From the NCBI RefSeq assembly GCF_000142905.1, contig NW_013657677.1:1-64000 (forward strand): a stretch of DNA of 64,000 nucleotides, given 5' to 3'. Below are positions 12,901-27,900 of the stretch, piece by piece. The DNA is from Thecamonas trahens ATCC 50062. Lineage: Eukaryota; Apusozoa; Apusomonadida; Apusomonadidae. Under the pieces are notes generated by a model that saw nothing but the letters and a program-made list of their open reading frames with translations, made no database searches and was not told the DNA's origin. The position numbers were made by a program, and so were the translations under genes. How positions within the stretch are numbered: the stretch's first letter is position 1; the number at the start of each line of letters is the position of its first letter.

Positions 12901-15900
12901 AACGAGAACTCGGGCTTCTTTGGCCGCGGTAACCGGCTCGTCCTCCCGGCGACCGACATCGATACCGCCCCGCGCGACACGCTCACCTTTGAGCTCCTCG
13001 ACACCTCGGGTGTCGGCGAGGGCGAGCTTGGCTTTGCCGACGAGGTCCGTGGCCGCATCTTTGCAGCGCGCTCGTCGTGCGGCAAGCCGGCCGACGGCAG
13101 CCGCAAGCTCTTTGTCTGCCGCCCGGTCGACGACGCTGGCTCGGCCTTTACCCGGGTCGCGGTCACTCGCCGCGAAGCGCGCGACTACCAGCGGCTGCTC
13201 AGCACGCCGCCCAAGGTGGCGGAAATTGGTGCGCTGCTCGACCCGTCGGCGACCGACGAGTTTGTGCTCGCCACCGCCGACTCGGACGACGACACCGACG
13301 CTGCCACCTTTGCGTCGCAAGTCGCCTCGCAGGTTGCGCCAGGTACCAACGGCCTCGACTGCAACTGTGACCCGCTGCCTGCCGACGAGGTCGAGACCAC
13401 CGAGCCGAGCAACGCCCGCGCCGGTACGACCTCTCGCAACCGCGGCGTGCTCCGCTTCCGCCCGGTGCGCGAGTTCTTCTCGCCGCCGACGCTCTCGTTT
13501 GTGTACCGGGTGTGCGACGGCTCTGCCTGCTCGCAGGCCACGACCTGTACCATCGAGGTGGTCTCGCGCGGCAACCACCGCCCGCGCGGTGCCAACGCGC
13601 TGGTGTGGACCGATGAGGACACCGCGATTGCGCCGCTGCAGCTGGTTGGGACCGACGCTGATGGCGACGACCTGACCTTTGCGCTCCACCGCGCCGCGCG
13701 CTCCGGCTCCGCTGTCGTGTCATCCAGCGGTGTCCTCACTTACACGCCTGCCGCCGACTTTAATGGTCGTGATCGGGTGTGGTATACGGTGAGTGACGGC
13801 AAAAGACGTCGCGGCCAAAGAAGGTGCTCATCCTTGTGCGCCCAGTCAACGACCCGCCCGTGGCGGTCGACGGCTCGGCGACTCTGGACGAGGATACTGT
13901 CCTCCGCGCTGCCTTTGTGTGCAACGACATCGAGTCGCGCGGCAACCCATGCCGCTGGTGGCGGACTCGCCTCTCCAAGTGGGTCAACGTCACCAACAGC
14001 GCGGGCGTGCCCGAGTGGCGCCGCGTCCGCGCCGAGGCACGCATCGCGCTCTCGGCCTACTTCCGCGCCGCCGACTGCGGCCGCCGCCTCGAGGTCACTG
14101 TCCTCGACGCCCCGAAGAACGGTACCGTCGCTCCGCGGTGGTACGCCGACTGGCTGTGGGAGGGCGACTCGGTGTGGACCAAGTGGGGTTGGGAGAAGAA
14201 GGAGGGCAAGTACTGGCGCGGCCGCTTCCGCTACACGCCGCAGCCACACTTTGCCGGCATCGACACGGTCACCTTCCAGTGCACCGACGGCGATGCCGTC
14301 TCCAACACCGCCACATTTACCTTTAACGTGGCGCCCGTCAACGACCGCCCGGTCGGCGTTCCCTCGCGATTCACCGTGCCCGAGAACTCGGGCCCGGTCG
14401 TCTTCCAGCTCGAGGGCAACGACGTCGACGGCGACGTGCTTAGCTACGCGCTTGTCGCCGGCCCGTCCAAGGCTGCCACCCCGCCGATCCTCGACACGGC
14501 CACTGGCGCACTGACCTACACGCCGGCGACGGACGTGTGGGGCGATGATGGAATCACATTTACCGTCTCGGACGGCGTCCTCACCTCGCGGGTGGTCAAG
14601 GCGCAGATCACCATTGTGCCGCCCGACAACCACCTGCCGCGGACAGCTGACGGTAACTTTACCACATTTGAGGACACCCGCCTTCGCGGTGGCCTCGTCG
14701 GCACCGACCAGGACTCGCAGGACGAGCTCGCGTTTACCGTCGACACGCCACCGAGCCACGCCGCCGAGTTCCAACTCATTCGCGACCGCAAGCAGGGTCA
14801 GACCTTTATGTACAAGCCGAAGCCCGACTACAACGGCGTCGACTCGTTCACTTACCACGTCAACGACGGGACTGCCGACTCGGCGCCCGCCACCGTCACC
14901 ATTCACATCCTGCCTGTCAACGACGCACCGACTGCTTCGCCGGCTTCGGGCTCGACGCCCGAGGACACCCCGCTCTCGGCTTCACTCTCCGGCTCGGACC
15001 CCGAGGCCGACACGCTCTCGTTCCGGCTCGCGCGCGGCATCCGCCCGGCCGCTGCCGGTTCGGTCAGCATCGACGCGGCAACCGGGCTCTACACCTTTGT
15101 GCCGGCTGCCGACTACGTCGGGAGCGCCACGTTTTACTTTACCGTCTTTGACGGTGCTCTCAACTCGGCCCGCGCGCTCGTGACGCTTGAGGTGAGCCCG
15201 GTCAACGACGCTCCGGTGGCTGCCGACTCGACGCTCTCGGTCGATGAGAACGGGCCCATCTCGCGCAGCCGTGTGCTCGCGACGGACGTTGATGCTGGTG
15301 ACTTGCTCACCTACACCGTGGTTGCTGGGCCGAGCTCGGCGGCCTCGTTTGAGCTCAACGTGGCCAACGGCGCGTTTGCCTACAAGCCTGCGGTCGACAC
15401 CTGGGGCACCGACTCGTTCACCTTTACCGCCACCGACGCTGACGGCGCCGTTTCCAACGTCGGCACGGTCACAGTCTACATTGTGCCACCGGACAACCAC
15501 ATTCCGCGCACGCTCTCTGGCCGCCTCCTCCTCGACGAGGACACGACTGCGAGCAAGCAGCTTGTCGGGACCGACTTTGATGAGGACGACGTGCTCTCGT
15601 TCCACATTCAGGAGCCGCCACGCCACGCCAAGGCCTTCCATCTCGACGAGGCCACCGGTGCTTTTCCTACTCGCCGATGGTCAACTACAACGGCGACGAC
15701 AGCGTGACGTACTACGTCAACGACGGGCAGGCCAACTCGCTTGTCTCGACCATCACCATTGCCGTCGAGCCGGTCAACGACGCGCCGGTTCCCGCCGACG
15801 CCTCCTTCCGAACTGCCGAGGATACACCCGTGACCGGGACTCTGGTCTGCGCCGACGTCGAAGGCGAGGCGCTGACCTTTGCCGTCGTGGATGAGCCGGC

Positions 15901-18900
15901 CGCCGGCACCGCGTCGGTCGAGACGGCGCCGCAGGAGGATGGCGCTGTGGTCTTTACCTACTCGCCGGCGCCCAACGCCCACGGCCGCGACACGTTCACC
16001 TTTTCGTGCACCGACGGCTCGGGTGCCGTCTCGGCCTCGGTCGGATCCGTCGTCATCCGCGTCACGCCGGCCAACGACGTGCCGACCGCCGACAACGTCG
16101 AGCTAGTCTTTGACGAGCTTCCTCGCAAGGCCCACGAGTTCCAGCTCGCCGGCAGCGACGTCGACGGCAACGCGCTGACCTACACGGTTGCGGTCGCTCC
16201 GGGCCGCGGCACAGTCTCGTCGTTTGACCCGCGCTCCGGCTCGGGTGTCTACCTCGCCGACGTCGACGTCTGGGGCACCGACACGCTTGTGTACTCGGTG
16301 ACCGATACCGAGGGTGCCACCTCGTCGCTCGCCACGCTCACCATCACCATCGTTCCGCCGGCCAACCACCTCCCGCGGTCGGCCTCGGCTGCGTTTGAGA
16401 CGACCGAAACGTGCCGCTCGCCGCAGGCGCAGCCCTCTACGGCTTTGACGTCGACGCTGACGACACGCTCACTTGGGCCTTTGTCACGCCGCCCTCGCTC
16501 GCGGCGTCGGCCGTGGTCGACCCGGCCACCGGTGCGCTCTCGTACACGCCGGCTGCCGATGCCTTTGGTGTCGACACCTTTAGCTACAAGGTGACCGACT
16601 CGGCCGGCGGCGAGTCGCGCGTGGCGATCGTCACGCTCACCATCAAGCCGGTCAACGACGCGCCAGTGGCGTCCGACGACGCCTTTACCCTCGCTGAGGA
16701 CGCTGTCGGCTTCTCTGCTGGCCTCACCGCCTCGGACGTCGACTCGCCGCGGTCGGACCTCGTCTATCGAGTCCGTAACGCGCCGCAGTTTGGCTCGGTC
16801 GTTCTTCGCGGTGCCAACTTTGTGTACTCGCCTGACGGCGACTACCATGGCGCCGACTCGTTCACCTTTGCCGTCTCCGACGGCATCGCCACCTCGACGC
16901 CGGCCACGATCTCGCTCACCATCACGCCGGTCAACGACGCTCCGGTCGCGACCGACGGCGAGTTCTCGGTTGCCGAGAACGGCGCGCCGGTCGTGTTCAC
17001 CCTGACCGGCACCGACGCCGACTCGGACCCGCTCATCTTTGCGCTCTCCGGTGCGACGCCGATGCGCGGCTCGGTCGTTCTCCTTGATGCTGGTGCCGGT
17101 ATCGTCGAGTACACGCCGAGCACCGACGTGTGGGGCAGCGACTCGTTCGAATTCTCGGTCTCGGACGGCAGCGCCGTGTCGGCCAAGCTCGGCTCGGTTG
17201 CGGTCACCATTGTGCCGCCGGCAAACCACATCCCGCGGTCGCGCCCGGCTGTGGTCTACACTAACGAAGACACTCCAGTCTCGCTCGTTCTCTACGGCAC
17301 CGACCAGGACGTCGACGACGACCTCCAGTTTGTGCTGCAGGACACAGCGTCGCCGCTTGCCGGCGTTGTCTCGCTCGAGGCCTACAACGGTAGGCTCCGG
17401 TTTGTGCCTGACGCCCACTTCCACGGCAACACCTCTATCCTCTACACTGTCGCCGACTCGGCCGGTGGCGTCTCGGGCGCTGCCGAGGTCGTCTTTGTCG
17501 TCGCGCCGGTCAACGACGCGCCGACGGCTACGCCGGGCAGTGCCACCATCGACGAGGACACTCCGCACTCGGACGTGGTGCTCGGCAATGATGTCGACGG
17601 CGAGGCGCCGTCGTATGTCGTCACCGGCGCGCCGCTGTACGGCTCGCTCACCGCGTTTGACGCCGCCACCGGTGCATTCACCTACGTGCCGAACGCGCAC
17701 TTCCACGGCCGCGACGCGTTTGCCTTTGTCGCCCGCGACGCTGCTGGTGCCTTCAGCTCGGCCACCCACTACAGCCTCACGGTGGTGCCGGTCAACGACG
17801 TGCCAGTCGCGTCGCCGCTGGAGATCTCGGTGCCTGAGGACTCGGAGCCGGTCCCTGTCGTCCACTCGGTGGTCGACGCCGACGGCGACGCGCTCTTCCT
17901 TGTCGTCGAGCAGCCGCCGGCCTTTGGTCGCGTCAAGCTCTTCAACACCAACGGCCCGCTCTCGTCGGCACCCAACTGCGCCGCGCCGCCGGCCGCCGAC
18001 TCGGTCTACATGTGTGTGGCCAAGACGGCGTCGACGTCGCGCGAGGCGGTGGCCATCTCGCAGGAGCCGGCGTCGAGCCAGCAGGGCACGGCCTCGCCGA
18101 CCTCGCCGTTCAAGAAGCGGCTCATCCGCAAGTCGGAGCTCGAGTCCGACCGTGCCGCCCGCCGCGAGCGCGACGGCGACACAGGCCTGCCTGACATTGT
18201 GCCGGGCACACTGGGCCTCAACTGCGCTTGCCAGCCAGTCCCGCTCGTCGGCTTCTACAAGCCCAACACCGACTTCTTTGGCACCGACGCGTACTCGGTC
18301 AAGGCCTTTGATGGCACCGCCTGGTCCAACGTGGCCACCGTTACCATCACTGTCGTCCCGCCGGCCAACCACATTCCGCGGACCGCCCCGCTCCGCATCG
18401 GCACGTCCGAAGACACCCCGACCGGCGGCGCGCTTGTCGGCACCGACCAGGACGTCGACGATACGCTCACCTGGAACGTTGCCACCCCCGGCTCGCTTGG
18501 CTCGCTCGCCCTCGACTCGGCAACCGGCTCGTTTGTGTACACCCCGAACTCGAATGCGTGCGGCACCGACAGCCTCAGTTACACTGTCACCGATGGCATT
18601 GCCACCTCGGAGCCGTCGCCTCTGATTGTTGACATTGCGTGCGTCAACGATGCGCCGACTGCCGCACCCGTCGCCGACTCGACGCCCGAGGACACCCCGC
18701 TTACTGGGATGCTCAGCTGCGCCGACATCGACTCGCAAGCCGTCGTTCACACTATCGTCGGCCTCCCGGTCTCGGGCTCGGTCGTGCTCTCGTCGGCCGA
18801 CGGCTCGTCGCCGGCCTTTGTCTACACCCCGACGGCCAACTTTAACGGCGCCGACTCGTTTACCTACAAGTGCTTTGACGGTGAGCGCTACTCGAGCGAG

Positions 18901-21900
18901 GCCACCGTCTCGCTCACAGTGACACCGGTCAACGATGCTCCGGTGGCGTCTTACTCGACTCTCTCGCTCCCGGAGAATGGCCCAGTCACCCTCGGCCAGC
19001 TCGTGGCGTCGGACGTCGACGGCGACGCGCTCACCTACGTCATCTTTGCCGCCAAGGGCGAGCCAGCAAAGGCCAAGGTCTTCACCCTTGTCTCGGCCTC
19101 GTCGGGTACCTTTAACTACCAGCCGGTGGTTGATGTTTGGGGCGCAGACGTGTTCCGCTTCTACGTCGTTGACGCCAGCGGCGCGCAGTCCAACGTTGCC
19201 ACCTGTGCCATCACCATCGTGCCGCCGGTGAACCACCTGCCACGGACCGCCAATGCCACGTTCTCGGTGCCCGAGGAAGAGACCCTGGTCGCCCCGCTTG
19301 TCGGCACCGACCTCGACAACGAGCCGCTCACCTTTCGGTCGTTTCTGCTCCGGCGAACGGCGTTGCCGTCATCGACCCGGTCACCGGCAAGCTGACCTAC
19401 ACCCCGAGCGACAACTTCCACGGCAGTGTCGAGCTGGCGTACACCGTCAACGACGGCATCGACAACGCGGGCATGCCCGGGTACGTCACCATCGCCGTGA
19501 CTCCGGTCAACGACGCCCCGGTCGCTTCTCCCGCCGCCCTCACCACCGACGAGGACACTCCGCTGACTGCTGCCTTTGTCGCATCTGACATCGACCTCGG
19601 CGTCTCTGACTCGGGCGCGCTCTCGTACGCGATTGTGGCGCAGGGCTCGTTCGGTGTTGTCACACTGCCGGCTGGCCCCAACTCGCCGTCGTTTACTTAC
19701 ACGCCGGCAGTCGACTTCCACGGCGCCGACACCTTTACCTACGTTGTCTCGGACGGCGTGGGCTCGTCCAACGTGGCGACGATCTCGGTCACGGTGGTGC
19801 CGGTCAACGACCCGCCGGTCGCCTTTGACGGCATCTTGCTCGTCGGTGAGAACACGGAGTTCCGTCCGGCCAAGGGCAACATGACCCTGGCTGGCCGCGA
19901 CGTCGACGGTGATGCGCTTTTCTTTGCCATTGTCACCCCGCCGGCTTCGGGCACCATCTACGGCCTCGACTCGGAGACCGGCTACGTCATGTACGAGCCG
20001 AACCCCGACCAGACCGCCGCCGACTCGTTCACCTTTACTGTCAGCGACGGCGTCGCCACCTCGGCGGCAGCCACCGTCTCGATTACCATCGTCCCGGTTG
20101 CTAACCATGGCCCGGTCTCGGCACCGGCCAACCTCACCGTGGCCGAGGACACCGTCCTTGTCTCGGCGCTCTACGGCTTTGACCTCGACACCAAGGACGT
20201 GCTCGTCTTTGCCGTCGTCGACGCCCCGACACATGCTGCCGAGCTCTCGGTCTCAACGTCGGGCCAGATGACGTACTCCCCGGCTGCCAACTATGTGGGA
20301 CCCGACTCGTTCACCTACACTGTCACCGATGGCGAGTACACATCGTCGCTCGCCCTCGTCTCCATCAGTGTCACACCAGTCAACGACCCGCCGGTTGTCA
20401 ACGACATTGCGCTCACCATCCAGGAGGACACTGCTGTGACGGCTGCTGCGCTCTCGGGTACCGACGTCGAGGGCTCGTTCCTCACCTTTGCGCTGCTCGA
20501 CACCTCGGGCGCCAACGGCGTGGTGAGCCTCTCGCTCAATGCCGACGAGACGCAGAATGATGTGCTGAGCTACATGCCCGACGCCCACTTTAACGGCGTT
20601 GCCGTCTTCACCTACAACGCCACCGATGACGAGGGCGCCGCCGCTCTTGTCCCGGCCACCGTCACCATCACCGTGGTCCCGGTCAACGACGTGCCGGTTG
20701 CGCTCGACTCGGCGCTCGTCGCTTACGAGCTCGACCGCTCTCCGGTCTCGCACAGCTTCACCGCAACCGATGCTGATCTTACCCGCGAGGGCGACGTCCT
20801 CACTTTTGCGCTTGTGAGCAAGCCGAGCCACGGCTCCGTCTCCAACTTTGACGCTGCTGCCGGTACCTTTGACTACCTGGCGGCCCGCGACTACTTTGGC
20901 AACGACACCCTGACCTTCCGGGTCACCGACGCGGCCGGCGCCATCTCCAACGTCGGCACCGTCGTCATCGACGTCATCCCGCCGGCGAACCATGTTCCGC
21001 GCGCAGTGCCCGAGTCGTTCACCGTCGCCGAAGACACCCAGCTCTCCGAGCCGCTCCGGGGCACTGACCAGGACGCCGCCGACAGCCTCACCTTTACCCT
21101 CGCTGATTCTCCCGCGCACGGCGCCGCCGCCATCAGCGCGTCTGGGCTCCTGACCTACACACCCGACGCTGACTATGTCGGCGACGACGTGCTCACCTTT
21201 ACCGTGAGCGACGGTTCGGCCACATCGTCGGCCGCAACCGTGGCCATCGTCGTGACGCCGGTCAACGACGCGCCGGTCGCGTTCTCGGGCTCGGGCTCGC
21301 TCGCCGAGGACACGCTCTTCTCGGGCGCGCTTCTTGCCACCGACATCGACTCGCCGGACGCGAGCCTCGTCTACAGCCTTGTCTCGGCACCGTCGGCGGG
21401 CACCGTCTCGCTCGCAGCCTCGGCTTCCAGCGGCGGCCTGCCGTTCACCTACACCCCGCCGGTTGACTTCCACGGCCGTGTGGTCTTTGGCTTTGTGGCC
21501 TTTGACGGCGACGCCACCTCGGCGCCGGCCAACGTCACCCTCGACGTGCTGCCGGTCAACGACGTGCCGGTCGCGCATGCCGCCTCGCTCTCGCTCAACG
21601 AGAACGATCCGGCGACAAGGGTCACGCTCTCGGGCTTCGATGTCGACGGCGACACGCTCACCTTTGAGCTCGACGGCGTCCGCTCGCCTCGCAAGGGTTC
21701 GGTCACGCTCGTCGACGCCGCCGCCGGCATTGTTGAGTACACGCCGGCGACTGACGTTTGGACTGCACCGTCGACGCCGGACCTCATCTCGTTTGTTGTT
21801 TATGACGGCACCGCCCGCTCGGCTTCGGCCAACCTTGCGGTCACCATTGTGCCGCCGGCGAACCACCGCCCGCGCGCCGGCGACCAGGCCTTTGCCCTCT

Positions 21901-24900
21901 CGGAGGATGACGGCCCGCTGAGCTTCAAGCTCGTTGCTACCGACCAGGACGTCAACGACATCCTCACCATCCGCATCGACCAGGCGCCGACCAAGGGCAC
22001 TGTCATCCGCTCCGGCCTCGACGTTGTCTACACGCTCGCAGAGGATGCCAACGGCGCCGACGCGCTCGTGTACTCGGTCTACGACGGCGAGCACTTTTCG
22101 GTCACCTCGGGCACCATCTCATTCACCATCGCGCCGGTCAACGACGCGCCGGTCCCGGTCTCGGTCTCGGACGAGACGCTCGAGGACACGCCGCTGGCCA
22201 TCACTCTCGAATGCACCGACGTCGACTCGACCGATGCCCAGGTGAGCTACTCGCTCGTCTCAACGCCGCCGGCGTCTGTTGGCTCAGTCGCCCTCGACTC
22301 GCCCGCCACGGGCGCTGCCGTCTTTACGCCTGCCGCCAACTACAACGGCCCGGTCGCCTTTGACTTTACCTGCACCGACGGCGCGGCATCCGCCGCTCAG
22401 CCGGGCTCGGTCGATCTCAACGTGCTCCCGGTCAACGACGCGCCGGTCGCGTCGCACGACGCGGTCTCTGTGCCTGAGAACGGGCAGGGTGTCGAGATTG
22501 TGCTCGAGTGCGCTGATGTCGACGGCGACGCGCTCTCGTTTGCGCTCGTCTCGCCGCCGCGCCTTGGCGCCCTCTCCGGCTTCTCGGCCCGCCGCGGTGT
22601 CGTCACCTACACCCCGCTGGTCGATGTGTGGGGTGCCGATGCCTTTGGCTTTGTCTGCTCCGACGGGCTCGCCAGCTCGAACGCTGGCAACATCTCGGTC
22701 ACTGTTGTTCCGCCGGCCAACCACATTCCGCGCACGACCTCGGTCGCGGTCACCATCGATGAGGAGGCCACGCTCAACTACGACCGCCTCACCGCCACGG
22801 ACCAGGACGTCGGCGACTCGCTCGCCTTTGTCCTCAAGTCTGGCCCGGGGTCGGCGGCTTCGTTCAGCCTCGCTTCCGACGGCACCTTTGCCTACACCCC
22901 AGTCGCCGAGTTTAACGGCGTTGACTCGTTCACTTTTGTCGCTTCCGACACCATCGACGAGTCGGCTCCTGCCACCGTCACCATCACCGTCGTCCCGGTT
23001 AACGACGCCCCGGTCCCGACTCCGGGTGCGTTCATCACCAACGAGGACGAGGCGTACACCGGCGCCCTCGAGGCTGTCGACGTCGACTCGGACGCCAGCT
23101 CTCTCTCGTATGCGGTCGTCACCGGCCCGAGCTCCGGCTCGGTCGTCCTTGTCGGCGGCAGCTCGTCGGGCGTCTCGGGCCCGGTCTTCACCTACGTCCC
23201 GACTCCGGACTTCCACGGCACCGACTCGTTCACCTTTGACGTCACTGATGGCGCCGCGAGCTCGTCGACGCCGGCCACCGTCTCCATCACCGTCCTCCCG
23301 GTCAACGACGCGCCGACTGCCGAGCATGCCGCGTTCTCCGTGGCCGAGAACGCCGGCCCGGCCGTCTTTGGCCTTGTCGCTGACGACGTCGACGGCGACG
23401 CCCTCACCTGGACCGTTGTCTCGCCGCCGGCCCGCGCCAGCTCGTTTGTCTTTACCGGCCCGTCGTTCAGCTACGCGCCGGCAACCGATGTGTGGGGCGA
23501 CGACTCGTTCACCTTTGAGGTCACCGATGCCTCTGGCGAGTCGTCGGGCGTCAAGACCGCGCGGGTCACCATTGTGCCGCCGGCCAACCACGTGCCGCGC
23601 GGCAACGCCGCGGCCTTTAGCATGTACGAAGACACCGCCCTCGTCTTCCGGCTCAACGGCACCGACCAGGACACCGCCGACACCCTCACCTTTGCCATTG
23701 TTGACTTTCCGTCGGCCGTCGGCGCTCCGGGTGAGCTTCTCTCGCTCGTCACCGGTGACGTCCGCTACGTCCCGCGCGCCAACTACTTTGGATCGGACTC
23801 GTTCACCTACACCGTCACCGACGGAACCGACACTTCGGCAGCCTACGCCGTCGACATTGTCATCCTTCCGGTCAACGACCCGCCGACGGCCGAGTCGGAC
23901 GAGTTTACCCTCGCCGAGGACTCGGTCCTCGTCGACGTCCTCGTCGGCGCTGACGTCGATGACTCGCTCGCGTCGCTCACCTTTGTCCTTGTTGCGCTCC
24001 CGACCTCCGGAAACGTGACTGTCGACGCCGCCACCGGTGCCTTTGTCTACACCCCGCGCGCCAACTTCCATGGCGCCGACGGGTTCTCGTTCAAGGTGAT
24101 CGACCCGGCCGGCGCCGAGTCGGCGCTTGCCTCTGTTGCCCTCACCGTCGCCTCGGTCAACGACGCGCCGGTCGCCTACAACGGTGGCCTCTCCGTCGAC
24201 GAGGAGTCGCCGGCGACCGCCGGCTCGACGCCGCCGACGCCGTTTGCGCTCCGCGCCACCGACGCCGATGGCGACGACCTCGTCTTTGAGCTCCTCTCGT
24301 CACCGACCCTCGGTGTGGTCTCCAACTTCAACCCGTACACCGGGACCGGCTCGTTCAAGCCGACCGTCGACGTGTGGGGTGAGGACGTGCTGACCTTCCG
24401 GGTCACCGACGCCCACGGCAGCGTCTCCAATGTTGCCTCGTTTACCATCCTTGTTGTTGCCGGAGTTCACGCGCCGCGCTCAGCCGACGCCGTCCTGCTC
24501 GTCGACGAGGAGATGCTCGGGTCTGTCAGCCTTGTCGGTACCGACCAGGACGCCGCCGACATCCTTGCCTGGCGCATTGTCGACATGCCGGATCACGCCT
24601 CGTCGGTCAGCCTCGACGCCGCGTCTGGCGTGCTCAGCTACACCGGCGCAGTCGACTTCCACGGCGCCGACGCATTGACCTACGTCGTCAACGACGGCAC
24701 TTACAACTCGACAGTTGCCACTGTTGCCATCACTGTCCGTCCGGTCAACGATGCACCGGTCGCGTACCCGGGCTCGCTTGCCACCACCGAGGACACGCCG
24801 GTCTCGTCGGTCCTTGTCGGCTCTGACGTCGATGGCGACAACCTCGCGTTCTTTATCTCCCGGTCTCCGGCCTCGGGCGCCATCTCGCGCGACTCGGAGC

Positions 24901-27900
24901 TTGCGCGCGAGTTTGTCTTTACGCCTTCGCTCAACTTTAACGGCTTTGACTCGTTTGAGTACTACGTCTCCGACGGCGAGGCCAACTCGCAGGCCGTCAC
25001 CGTCAACATCACGGTCGCGCCGGCCAATGACGCGCCGACCTGCGCACCGGCCACGTACACGGTTCCCGAGTACAACGCGCTGTACTTTACCGACGACCCG
25101 CGGACACCGCGGACGCCGCTCCTGGTCACGCTTCCGGGCTCAGACCTCGACGGCGACGCCCTCGTCTACTCGCTGCGGACCTCGCCGGTCCACGGCCAGG
25201 TCAAGGCCTTTGACGCCTCGGCGGGTACCCTCGAGTACTGGCCGGCCGTCGACTACTTTGGCGCCGACGAGCTGACCTACGCCACCTCTGACGGCTCGGC
25301 CGCCTGCGACTACGCCACTGTCTCCATCACCGTCGTTCCGCCGGCCAACCACGTCCCGCGCTCGGCTCCGGCCACCTTTACCACGCTCGAGGACACGCCG
25401 CTAGCCGAGAGTCTCGTCGGCACCGACCAGGACGTCGCCGATGTCCTGACCTTTGCGCTTGTCGGCCCGTCACCGCCGCCCTCGGTCGGCTCGGCGGTTG
25501 TTGACGCTGCCTCGGGTGTGTTCACCTTTGCGCCTGCCGCGAACTTCAACGGTGAGGTCAGCTACAGCTACACTGTTTCCGACGGGACGGCCACCTCGCG
25601 GACTGCCGCCATCTCGGTCGTCGTCCAGCCGGTCAACGACCCGCCCACTGCCGACTCGTTCACCTTTGCTGTCGACGAGGACGCCGAGTACTTTGGCCAG
25701 CTCTCTGGTTCGGACCTCGACGTGCCGGCCGACGCCCTCAGCTACGCCATCGCCCGCCCGCCGGCTGCCGGAGCCCTCACGCTGCCGTTTGCCGGCTCGC
25801 CGGCCTTTGCCTACCGCCCTTCGCCAAACTACAACGGCCCCGACTCGTTCACCTACTACGTCGACGACGGCACCGACGTCTCGGCCACCGTCGAGGTTGC
25901 CATCACCGTCAACCCAGTCAACGACGTCCCGGTCGCCCGCGACATTTCATTTGCCGTCGACGAGAACGCGCCTGGCAAGGTCTTCCTCCTCGCCTGCATC
26001 GACATCGACGCCAACGACGGAGCCTTCACCTTTGCGGTCGGCTCCCCGAGCCGCGGCACTGTCGTCGGCCTCGACGCCTCGACCGGCTCGGCCACCTTTG
26101 TCCCTACCACCGACGTCTGGGGCGCTGACTCGTTCACCTACACCTGCACCGACGCCGCTGGCGCAACCTCGGCGCCGGCTACTGTCCGGGTCACCATCGT
26201 TCCGCCGGCCAACCACGTTCCGCGCTCGGCTGCCGCCGCCTTTACCGTCGCCGAAGACACCCCGCTCTCGCCCAAGCTCGCTCTGGTCGGCACCGACCAG
26301 GACGCCGGCGACAGCCTGACCTTCCGCATCTCGGCCGCGCCCGCCCATGCTGCAGCGTTTGCCCTCGACCCTGCCACCGGCATGCTGAGCTACACTCCGG
26401 CCGCCAACTACGCTGGCTCGGACTCGCTCTCTTACGTCGTCACCGACGGCACCGACACCTCGTCGCCGTCGATCGTCTCCATCACCGTGAACCCCGTCAA
26501 CGATGCCCCGGTCGCCCGCGACTCGGCCGCTGCTGGCGCAGAGGACTCCCCAATCTCCTCGGTTATGCTCGGCTCCGACGTCGAGACGCCAGAGTCGGAC
26601 CTGGTCTTCACCGTCAGCCTGGCTCCGGCCAACGGCGTCCTTGTCCAGGACGCGCCTGGCTCGGCGGGCTTCACCTTTACTCCCGACCCGAGCTGGTTCG
26701 GCACCACCTCGTTCACCTTTACCGTCTCGGACGGCGTCGCATCCTCGGCCACGCCGGGCGAGGTGACCCTCACCATCGAGGCCGTCAACGACGTGCCGAC
26801 CTGCAGCGACTCGGCCGTCTCGGTCAACGAGCTCCCGCGGTCGGCTGCCGTCGTCTCGACCACGCTCGTTGCCGCCGATCCGGATCTCGCCACTGGTGAC
26901 ATCCTCACCTACATCATCGACTCGGCGCCGGCCTCGGGCGCAGTCACGTCCTTCGACGCCGCCACCGGCCAGATCACCTACGTGCCTGCTGTCGACTTTT
27001 TCGGCACCGACTCGCTCACGTTCTACGTCCACGACAAGGACGGCGCGAACCCCAACTCGAACGCGCCTGACACCTGCCCGACGCCCAAGTCGTCCAAGAA
27101 GACGTACCTCTGCCACGGCACGTCATCGGACAAGAACCCGTACAACCGCATCCAGGTGGCCAAGGCCTCGCTCAGTGGCCATGTCATCGGCTCGGCGGAC
27201 TCGCCCAACGGTAAGTACCCCGACTACTTCCCGGGCACCAACGGCCTCGACTGCGAGTGCAACGCCTACGTCCCACGCCGGTCCAAGACCTGCACGCTCA
27301 CCGTCACCGTTGTTCCGCCGGTCAACCACGTCCCGCGCGCCGCGCCGGCGAGCCTCACCACCAACGAGGACACCCCGGTCTCGGCGCCGCTCGTCGGCAC
27401 CGACCAGGACGCTGCGGACGTCGCCGGCCTCGTCTTTGCCGTCGAGTCGGGCCCGTCCAACGGCACGGCAGCCTTTGACGGCAAGACTCTGACCTACACC
27501 CCTGCAGCGGACTTCTTTGGCTCGGACACCCTCGCCTACACTGTCTCGGACGGAACCGACACCTCGGCCCCGGCTGAAGTCACTCTCCGCGTCAACCCAG
27601 TCAACGACGTTCCGGTCGCATCGCCAGCCTCGCTCGTCACCAACGAGGACACGCCGCTCCGCGGCGTCCTCGTCGCTTCCGACGTCGAGACCCCGGTCGC
27701 CGCCCTCGTCTACACCATCACCGCTGCACCGGTCTCGGGCACCGTCACTGTCGAGGGCAACGCCTTTGTCTACACGCCAGCGGCCAACTACAACGGGCCG
27801 GACGCCTTTGCATTTGTCGCCACCGACGATGCAGGCGTAGACTCGGTCCCGGCCACGATTACCATCGCTGTCTCGCCCGTTAACGACCCGCCGCGCGCCG

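Noticed and set aside
16249-19236. Very long open frames on the - strand inside the giant gene (also near 3203-5026, 11392-13689 and 20253-22094)
   Set aside because: They mirror the coding strand's strong GC third-position bias, which removes stop codons from the complement. Their translations are Arg/Val/Gly-rich without any domain or start context.
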